A DNA stretch of 20,223 nucleotides from CAYGZC01 sp964354225 (GTDB lineage Bacteria > Bacteroidota > Ignavibacteria > UBA10030 > SZUA-254): positions 1-20,223 of the forward strand of contig CAYGZC010000089.1 in assembly GCA_964354225.1 (NCBI GenBank), read 5' to 3'. Every line of letters begins with the position of its first letter. The first letter of the stretch is position 1. Of this stretch, positions 14,972-20,223 are shown in pieces. Below the pieces are notes generated by a model. The model had not been told where the DNA came from. It searched no databases and was given only the letters and a program-made list of their open reading frames with translations. The position numbers and the translations under genes were made by a program.

Positions 14972-15433
14972 ATGAAATTAACTCATATCTTTTTTCTAAC
15001 AATATTTACCCTGCTAATTGTCTATACAAACTCATTCAGCCAGCGGCAAGGATTCGGTCTCGGTATACTAATCGGTGAGCCAACAGGTATCAGTATGAAG
15101 GGCTGGTTAACATCTAAAACCGCAATTGATGCTGGTCTTGCATGGTCGTTCATAGATGAAACTTCCCTCCATCTTCATGCAGATTACATTTGGCACTCTT
15201 TTGACATTATTAAGGAAAAGGAAGAATTGCCGGTCTATTACGGCATAGGTGGCAGGATTAAAATTGACGACCACGATACACGTATTGGTTTGAGAATGGT
15301 AGGCGGGATTGAGTATATATTTAAAGATGCGCCATTGGATATATTCTTGGAATTAGCGCCAATCCTTGATCTGGTACCAGCGACAAAATTAAGTGCGAAT
15401 GCCGGCTTGGGTGCAAGATTTTTCTTCCGATGA
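14972..15433 (+). CDS. Small outer-membrane beta-barrel protein
   Basis: A 153-residue protein with a cleavable signal peptide (about 1-23, '…YTNSFS|QRQGFG'). Alternating polar/aromatic strands follow ('GFGLGILIGEPTGISMKGWL', 'LHLHADYIWHSF', 'YYGIGGRIKI'), and it ends in '…NAGLGARFFFR', a typical terminal barrel strand with Phe close to the C-terminus. The pattern recalls small eight-strand porin-like proteins of the 'GEPTGLS' type found in Bacteroidota and spirochaetes. It lies 26 nt after the second permease, so it is probably co-transcribed with the efflux genes. It is too small to replace a TolC-type channel. Its function is unknown. Confidence 0.75.
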   Translation: MKLTHIFFLTIFTLLIVYTNSFSQRQGFGLGILIGEPTGISMKGWLTSKTAIDAGLAWSFIDETSLHLHADYIWHSFDIIKEKEELPVYYGIGGRIKIDDHDTRIGLRMVGGIEYIFKDAPLDIFLELAPILDLVPATKLSANAGLGARFFFR

Positions 15434-15514
15434 AGAATTTGATCATAGACTGATTGATGCATTAAATTATTCAATAACTCAATGGTTCAATCTGACAATG
15501 AACAAATTGATTAA

Positions 15515-15545
15515 TTGCTTACAATTCAACTTTTTAGTATATTTG
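15515..15545 (+). promoter_or_regulatory. Candidate Bacteroidota-type promoter for rpmB
   Basis: TTG (15515-15517), a 20-nt spacer and TATATTTG (15538-15545) match the TTG-N19-21-TAnnTTTG consensus of Bacteroidota housekeeping sigma factor promoters, 41 nt upstream of the rpmB start. An overlapping TATACT (15547-15552) offers an alternative -10 but has no good -35. Confidence 0.35.
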
Positions 15546-15585
15546 TTATACTGAATTCGAAAATTCTTTTTATTTTGAGGTTATT

Positions 15586-15777
15586 ATGGCAAAAGTTTGT
15601 AAAATTTGTGGTAAAAGACCAGTGACTGGGAATAATATCAGCCACGCACACAATAGAACACGAAGGCGTTGGCTTCCGAATTTACAATCGGTTCGTGCAC
15701 AAGTAAACGGACGCACACAGCGAATGCGGGTGTGCACATCCTGTCTGCGGCAAGGGAAAGTTTTAAAAGCTGCCTAA
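15586..15777 (+). CDS. rpmB: Large ribosomal subunit protein bL28
   Basis: A structural component of the 50S subunit. The 63 residues show the bL28 core 'CGKRPVTGNNISHAHNRTRR' followed by 'RVCTSCLRQGKV'. Two CxxC pairs (Cys5/Cys8 and Cys50/Cys53) indicate the zinc-binding C+ form. GAGG lies about 8 nt before the ATG. It is a single-gene unit with its own promoter candidate and a strong terminator just downstream. Confidence 0.96.
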   Translation: MAKVCKICGKRPVTGNNISHAHNRTRRRWLPNLQSVRAQVNGRTQRMRVCTSCLRQGKVLKAA

Positions 15778-15800
15778 TAAATTTTAAAAAAAATAATTAA

Positions 15801-15834
15801 GCCCATCTGGAATTTTTTCTGGATGGGTTTTTTG
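15801..15834 (+). terminator. Rho-independent terminator after rpmB
   Basis: CCCATCTGG (15802-15810) pairs with CTGGATGGG (15819-15827): nine pairs including two G-T wobbles around a seven-base AT loop, followed directly by a TTTTTT run. It starts 24 nt after the rpmB stop and separates it from pgsA. Confidence 0.9.
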
Positions 15835-15894
15835 TTTCTGAAAAATTTGTAAATCTCCCAGAATTTGGTAAATTACGAAAAACTTTGAGAGACG

Positions 15895-16509
15895 ATGTCC
15901 ATACCTAATTCATTGACAATCTTCCGTATCATTCTGACACCGGTGTTTGTCATTCTTTTATTTGCCGAGTCTTCATTTTTAAAACAGATCTCGCTTGTTG
16001 TCTACATCGTTGCAGCGCTAACAGATTGGTATGATGGATGGGTTGCCCGCCGTTATGGATATGTATCGCGCTGGGGGCAATTCCTTGATCCGTTAGCAGA
16101 TAAAATCCTCGCGCTTGCAGCGTTATTTTCATTCGTCTACCTCAACCTGATAGATGGATGGATGGTTTGGATTATTGTTATCCGGGATGTTTTCATTACT
16201 ACCTTGAGAAGCTACGCCGAATGGAACAATAAGCCAATAGTGACTTCCAAAACAGCACAGGCAAAAACATTTGGTGAATTTATTGTCATCTACTACATCC
16301 TGATACTTTATATCGGCAGCAACGTACCAATCGTCCGGGAAGATTTCAAAAACCTCATCGAATCTCTCATGCATCCACAGGTGCTTTTTGGAATGATGCT
16401 ACTCGTAGCTATCTCCACGATAGGAACCGGTATCATGTACTTGTTCGATAATAGAAAATTAATACACGAGCTTTATGTCAGATACTTTGGAACCACAGAA
16501 TCCGAGTAA
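15895..16509 (+). CDS. pgsA: CDP-diacylglycerol--glycerol-3-phosphate 3-phosphatidyltransferase
   Basis: An inner-membrane enzyme that makes phosphatidylglycerophosphate from CDP-diacylglycerol and glycerol-3-phosphate. The complete CDP-alcohol phosphatidyltransferase motif is visible at 44-69: D44-x2-D47-G48-x2-A51-R52-x8-G61-x3-D65-x3-D69, the metal- and CDP-binding residues. About six membrane helices fit the family, as does the start 'IPNSLTIFRIILTPVFV'. The 204-residue length is slightly above E. coli PgsA. The pgpA gene, for the next step, overlaps its last 35 nt, so the two are translationally coupled. Confidence 0.95.
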   Translation: MSIPNSLTIFRIILTPVFVILLFAESSFLKQISLVVYIVAALTDWYDGWVARRYGYVSRWGQFLDPLADKILALAALFSFVYLNLIDGWMVWIIVIRDVFITTLRSYAEWNNKPIVTSKTAQAKTFGEFIVIYYILILYIGSNVPIVREDFKNLIESLMHPQVLFGMMLLVAISTIGTGIMYLFDNRKLIHELYVRYFGTTESE

Positions 16510-16975
16510 GAAAGAAACGGTTTCGTTTTTCACGAAACTCGTCGCAACCGGTTTTTACTCCGGATATTCCCCAGTCATTCCCGGAACGGCAGGCAGTCTT
16601 GTGGGTGTCGCTCTATATTTGATCCCTGGTTTCGAGAATCCATTGTCGATGCTCATCATAACCATCGCTGCCTTTTTCATTGGAGTGTTCGTATCTAAAC
16701 AGATGGAAAAACAATTGGGCGACGATCCCGCCCCTGTCGTGATAGATGAAATAGTTGGGATGTGGATTTCACTAATATTTCTTCCAAAAACATTATCGGT
16801 CATTCTAATAACTTTTTTCTTCTTTAGAGGATACGATATATTCAAACCACAACCCGCGCGGTATGTAGAAAGACATAAAAATGGCTGGGGTATAATGCTC
16901 GATGATGTTGTAGCGGGGATTTATGCAAACATTAGTGCTCAAACCTTGATATTAATATTCTCAACAATTCTCTAA
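16475..16975 (+). CDS. pgpA: Phosphatidylglycerophosphatase A
   Basis: Membrane phosphatase that removes the phosphate from phosphatidylglycerophosphate to give phosphatidylglycerol, the step after PgsA. Family motifs are 'SPVIPGTAGSLVG' (32-44), 'DDPAPVVIDEIVGMW' (83-97, with the acidic catalytic and metal ligands), 'FKPQPARYVE' and 'GWGIMLDDVVAG' (137-148). The 166-residue length is normal. The ATG lies inside pgsA in another frame, giving a 35-nt overlap. It ends 8 nt before cinA. Confidence 0.95.
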   Translation: MSDTLEPQNPSKKETVSFFTKLVATGFYSGYSPVIPGTAGSLVGVALYLIPGFENPLSMLIITIAAFFIGVFVSKQMEKQLGDDPAPVVIDEIVGMWISLIFLPKTLSVILITFFFFRGYDIFKPQPARYVERHKNGWGIMLDDVVAGIYANISAQTLILIFSTIL

Positions 16976-16983
16976 AATCGATC

Positions 16984-18225
16984 ATGAATGCTACGATTAT
17001 TTCTATTGGTGATGAAATCCTGATCGGACAAGTTCTGGACACAAATGCTGCGTGCATCGCCGAGAAATTGAATAGTGTTGGTATCGAAGTGACCCGGATT
17101 CTCACAGTCGGTGATGATGAGGTTGAGATTTTAAATTCTTTCAAGGAAAATTATCCCCGATACGATGTCGTTATCGTTACCGGCGGACTTGGACCAACGC
17201 ACGATGATGTCACGAGATCGACTGTTTGTAAATTCTTCGATGTAGAACTTATCAGCAGCAACGAAGTCCGCAAAAATGTTGAAGAGTTCCTCAAAAAACG
17301 CAATCGCAAATGGTCTGATACTGCTGAAAATCAAACCCTATTTCCAAGAGGGGCGAAAGTCATACCAAATAAATATGGAACCGCAGCAGGTGAATTTTTC
17401 GAAAGAGATAATAAATATTTCATCGTTCTGCCCGGTGTCCCTTATGAAATGGAAAGTATGATGGAAGATTTCGTGGTTCCATTCTTCAAGAAAAAGAAAA
17501 TGGATCGATACATCCTCCACCGCACGTTAATGACTACCGGGATAGCGGAATCGGAACTTGCAGTTCGATTAGGGAACTTCGATAACGTTCTCCAAGACGC
17601 AAAACTTGCTTTTCTTCCCTCCACAACCGGTGTGCGACTAAGGATTACAATTTCCGGCACCGAAAAAAACCAGTGTGAAAATAAAATCCAAATGATCGAA
17701 TCACACATTCGTGAGAAGGCGAATAAGTTTATCTATGGCGTTGATGAAGAATCTCTTGAAGAAGTCCTCGGCAAGATTTTGGCTGAGCGCAAACTTACAA
17801 TTGCCATCGCTGAGTCATGCACGGGCGGTATGATTGCTCATAAAATAACAAATGTCCCGGGCAGCTCAGGTTATCTTGAACGTGCTGTAATCACTTATAG
17901 CAACCAATCTAAAGTTGATCTGCTTAATGTGCCTAAAAACCTTATCGAGATGTGCGGTGCTGTCAGCAAAGAAGTTGCGGAAGCGATGGCATTCGGCATC
18001 AGGCAGAATGCCGGAACCGACATCGGAATATCCACAACCGGAATTGCCGGACCCACAGGCGGCACGGGGGAAAAACCGGTTGGACTTGTATGGATCGGAT
18101 ATTCAGATGCAAACGAAACCATTGCACAAAAATTCAATTTTGGCAATGGGCGCCTCCGAGTAAAAGAGCGAGCATCGCAAACTGCAATAGATCTTGTCCG
18201 TCGAAAAATTTTAAAGATAGAGTAA
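16984..18225 (+). CDS. cinA: CinA-family protein (NMN deamidase / ADP-ribose pyrophosphatase type)
   Basis: A two-domain cytosolic protein of 413 residues. The N-terminal MoaB/Mog-like domain (about 1-170) shows 'SIGDEILIGQVLDTNA' and 'TGGLGPTHDD' (66-75), linked in the family to nucleotide pyrophosphatase activity. The C-terminal CinA/PncC domain (about 255-413) has 'AESCTGG' (276-282) and 'TGIAGPTGGTGEKPVG' (352-367), the signature of nicotinamide-mononucleotide deamidase. It would recycle damaged pyridine nucleotides. The cinA-thpR-…-recA order recalls the cinA-recA linkage seen in many bacteria, where the genes share operons. Confidence 0.94.
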   Translation: MNATIISIGDEILIGQVLDTNAACIAEKLNSVGIEVTRILTVGDDEVEILNSFKENYPRYDVVIVTGGLGPTHDDVTRSTVCKFFDVELISSNEVRKNVEEFLKKRNRKWSDTAENQTLFPRGAKVIPNKYGTAAGEFFERDNKYFIVLPGVPYEMESMMEDFVVPFFKKKKMDRYILHRTLMTTGIAESELAVRLGNFDNVLQDAKLAFLPSTTGVRLRITISGTEKNQCENKIQMIESHIREKANKFIYGVDEESLEEVLGKILAERKLTIAIAESCTGGMIAHKITNVPGSSGYLERAVITYSNQSKVDLLNVPKNLIEMCGAVSKEVAEAMAFGIRQNAGTDIGISTTGIAGPTGGTGEKPVGLVWIGYSDANETIAQKFNFGNGRLRVKERASQTAIDLVRRKILKIE

Positions 18226-18228
18226 TTT

Positions 18229-18795
18229 ATGCCGTCAATCCGAACATTCATCGCTTTCGATACACCATCTCCGATCAAAAACGAGATGAGACAATTACAA
18301 GAAGAATTAAAAAATTCCCACGCGGATGTGAAGTGGGAGTCGATTGATAAATTTCATGCAACAATAAAATTCCTCGGTAATGTTGAAGAATCCATGTTAC
18401 AACAAGTCATTTCAATAACAGAATCTATCCTTCGAAATATTTCGAAATTTGATGTCTCTTTTCAATCCCTCGGCTGTTTTCCAAACAAAAAACATCCACG
18501 CGTCATATGGATTGGCAGTGAAAATAATGACGGAAAACTTCAGGGAATAAAAGATATGTTAGATAAAGCACTTGTGTCGTACGGTTTTGAAATTGAGGAC
18601 CGAGCATTTCATCCACATATAACTTTAGGACGTGTAAAAGGTCTAAGAGGTCTCAATAACTTGACTCCGATGTTAGAAAATCTTACCTTTGAGCCACACA
18701 AAGCTTCCATTAATGAAATCCTCATTATGAAAAGCACTTTGAAACCGGAAGGATCGATTTACTCGGTCCTAAAAAGCTTTAAATTAAAACACTAA
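18229..18795 (+). CDS. thpR: RNA 2',3'-cyclic phosphodiesterase (2H family)
   Basis: A small soluble 2H-phosphoesterase that opens 2',3'-cyclic phosphates on RNA; related proteins were first described as 2'-5' RNA ligases. Both HxTx motifs are intact: 'FHATIKFLG' (His43, Thr45) and 'FHPHITLGRVKG' (His130, Thr132). The 'IRTFIAFD' start and 188-residue length are typical. It sits 3 nt after cinA and 5 nt before the response regulator, in one transcription unit. Confidence 0.93.
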   Translation: MPSIRTFIAFDTPSPIKNEMRQLQEELKNSHADVKWESIDKFHATIKFLGNVEESMLQQVISITESILRNISKFDVSFQSLGCFPNKKHPRVIWIGSENNDGKLQGIKDMLDKALVSYGFEIEDRAFHPHITLGRVKGLRGLNNLTPMLENLTFEPHKASINEILIMKSTLKPEGSIYSVLKSFKLKH

Positions 18796-18800
18796 ATTAT

Positions 18801-19208
18801 ATGGCAAAAGACAACAAAACAAATAAAAGCAAAAAAACCATTCTCTTCATCGATGATGAACCCGCTTGGCTGGAAGCAGTCCGATTGCTATTTAAGGAAA
18901 CACCTTTCCGAATTGTCACAGCGGATGGTGGTGAAGCTGCATTGAATGAGATTCATAAAAAGAGACCCGATCTAATCATGAGCGATGTTCGAATGCCACA
19001 CATAAACGGTTTTGATCTCTACGAACAGGTCAAACACAATCCAAAGTATAAAAACATACCTTATGTTTTTATGTCTTCGATTGATGACTTTGATGCAAAA
19101 CGCACCGCTAAAGAACTTGGTGCCGATGGTTATATTGAGAAATCATCCGATTCGGATCAAATAAAAACTATTATTATCAATTTACTCTCACGAGTAAAAG
19201 GTGGGTAA
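18801..19208 (+). CDS. Stand-alone response regulator receiver protein
   Basis: A 135-residue single-domain CheY-like receiver. It has the acidic pair Asp18/Asp19 ('LFIDDEPAW'), the phospho-acceptor Asp62 ('IMSDVRMPHINGFDLYE'), a Ser92 in the Thr/Ser switch position ('PYVFMSS') and the conserved Lys114 ('GYIEKSS'). No output domain and no kinase gene are nearby, so it must act through protein contact or belong to a phosphorelay encoded elsewhere. The first 12 residues are a basic Lys/Asn-rich tail. Its tight placement between thpR and recA is notable; any link with DNA repair is speculation. Confidence 0.93.
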   Translation: MAKDNKTNKSKKTILFIDDEPAWLEAVRLLFKETPFRIVTADGGEAALNEIHKKRPDLIMSDVRMPHINGFDLYEQVKHNPKYKNIPYVFMSSIDDFDAKRTAKELGADGYIEKSSDSDQIKTIIINLLSRVKGG

Positions 19209-19264
19209 CAAGGGAAGATTAAAAGATTACATCATTATCTAATTGAGTTCAAAAGGAGATTAAT

Positions 19265-20223
19265 ATGTCAGAAGAAACAAACAAAGAATCACGGATGCAA
19301 GCATTGCGGATTGCAGTTGAACAAATTGAAAAACAGCACGGCAAGGGTGCGATCATGAAACTTGATGAAGGTCCTATCGCAAAAGTTGATTTCATCTCAA
19401 CCGGATCGATATCTCTTGATGCGGCAATTGGTATCGGGGGAATTCCAAGGGGGCGAGTCATCGAAATCTTTGGACCTGAAGCTTCCGGAAAGACAACAAT
19501 TTGTTTACATGTCATTGCCGAAGCCCAGCGCAAACATGGTATCGCTGCATTCATCGATACTGAACACGCTTTAGATATCGGATATGCAAAAAAGGTTGGT
19601 GTGGATGTTAACAACCTGATTCTTTCACAGCCGGATTACGGCGAGCAGGCACTGGAGATTGTTGAAACTCTCGTTCGCAGCGGTGCACTGGATGTGATTG
19701 TCATTGATTCGGTGGCTGCACTTACACCCCGTGCCGAGATTGAGGGCGAGATGGGTGATCCAACAATGGGTGTGCAAGCACGATTAATGTCGCAAGCGTT
19801 ACGGAAACTTACAGCTGCCATAAGCAAATCAAAAACATCCGTTATGTTTACTAATCAGCTTCGGCAGAAAATCGGGGTTATGTTCGGTAACCCTGAGACA
19901 ACTACAGGCGGGAACGCACTGAAATTCTATGCTTCCCTACGACTGGACATCAGGCGAATTGAAGCAATTAAAGATGGACAGAACATAATTGGTAACCGTG
20001 TAAAAGTGAAAGTTGTAAAAAACAAAGTTGCTCCACCATTTAAGGAAACACAGTTCGAAATCCTTTACAATGAAGGAATCTCCCGGCTTGGTGACCTTAT
20101 CGACACTGCAGTTGAACACAATATTATAATAAAGAGCGGATCGTGGTTCGCATATGGAAGCGACCGGATTGGACAAGGACGAGATGCCGTTAAAAAATAT
20201 CTGATAGAAAACGATAAGCTGGC
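19265..20223 (+). CDS. recA: Recombinase RecA (3' end cut by window)
   Basis: Cytosolic DNA-strand exchange ATPase for homologous recombination and the SOS response. The first 319 codons are present, and the reading frame continues beyond the window. Visible are Walker A GPEASGKTT (70-78, where most RecA proteins have GPESSGKTT), catalytic Glu100 in 'FIDTEHALD', Walker B 'VIVIDS' (144-149), 'TPRAEIEGEMGD', and DNA-binding loop 2 with 'KIGVMFGNPETTTGGNALKF'. A strong AAAAGGAG ribosome site lies 5-6 nt before the ATG. It is 56 nt after the response regulator. I see no SOS-box-like palindrome in that gap, so its regulation is not resolved here. Confidence 0.97.
   Translation, partial: MSEETNKESRMQALRIAVEQIEKQHGKGAIMKLDEGPIAKVDFISTGSISLDAAIGIGGIPRGRVIEIFGPEASGKTTICLHVIAEAQRKHGIAAFIDTEHALDIGYAKKVGVDVNNLILSQPDYGEQALEIVETLVRSGALDVIVIDSVAALTPRAEIEGEMGDPTMGVQARLMSQALRKLTAAISKSKTSVMFTNQLRQKIGVMFGNPETTTGGNALKFYASLRLDIRRIEAIKDGQNIIGNRVKVKVVKNKVAPPFKETQFEILYNEGISRLGDLIDTAVEHNIIIKSGSWFAYGSDRIGQGRDAVKKYLIENDKL

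Noticed and set aside
1..20223. CRISPR arrays, rRNA genes, tRNA genes, prophage genes
   Set aside because: No regularly spaced short repeats, no rRNA or complete tRNA sequences, and no phage structural or integrase genes were seen on either strand.

Overview
The window looks like a chromosomal segment from a member of the Bacteroidota/Chlorobi-type lineages, most likely Ignavibacteria-like. The main reason is that two large surface proteins end in the type IX secretion (T9SS) sorting domain with the 'NYPNPFNPTT' signature common in those groups. A Bacteroidota-type promoter candidate (TTG, 20 nt, TATATTTG) upstream of rpmB agrees. The assignment is inference; no 16S or other decisive marker is present.

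Layout. 1-194 is probably the 3' end of an unidentified + strand gene, followed by a ketopantoate reductase (263-1168, +). Converging on it is a minus-strand group tsaD - YfhO-type membrane protein - mltG (5564 down to 1184). Upstream of tsaD, 5.7-10.3 kb holds three more minus-strand genes: two paralogous right-handed beta-helix T9SS proteins and a small four-helix membrane protein. From 10.66 kb everything is on the + strand: a five-gene operon (efflux adaptor, ABC ATPase, two FtsX/MacB-type permeases, small outer-membrane beta-barrel), rpmB with a clear terminator, then a compact housekeeping run pgsA-pgpA-cinA-thpR-response regulator-recA, with recA cut by the window end.

The main discovery is that 5697-10269 has the architecture of an integron gene-cassette array without an integrase in view (a CALIN: cluster of attC sites lacking an integrase). 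Three attC-like sites lie immediately 3' of three genes, all in the orientation of those genes. Each has R''/R' core boxes close to RYYYAAC and GTTRRRY, complementary inner L boxes, and two unpaired bases on the R''L'' arm about 6 nt apart, as in known attC sites. The first bases of each cassette are complementary to the R'' end of that same cassette's attC, as expected for excisable circles. Two of the attC sites are homologous to each other and very long (196-197 bp); the third is a classic 61 bp. The two beta-helix cassettes share an identical 57-nt 5' leader that stops exactly at the predicted recombination point. The cargo (about 2 kb cell-surface proteins) is unusual for cassettes.

The other regions are ordinary: envelope and tRNA-modification genes on the left (panE, mltG, tsaD), an envelope export/efflux operon in the middle, and phospholipid synthesis, nucleotide/RNA repair and recombination genes on the right.
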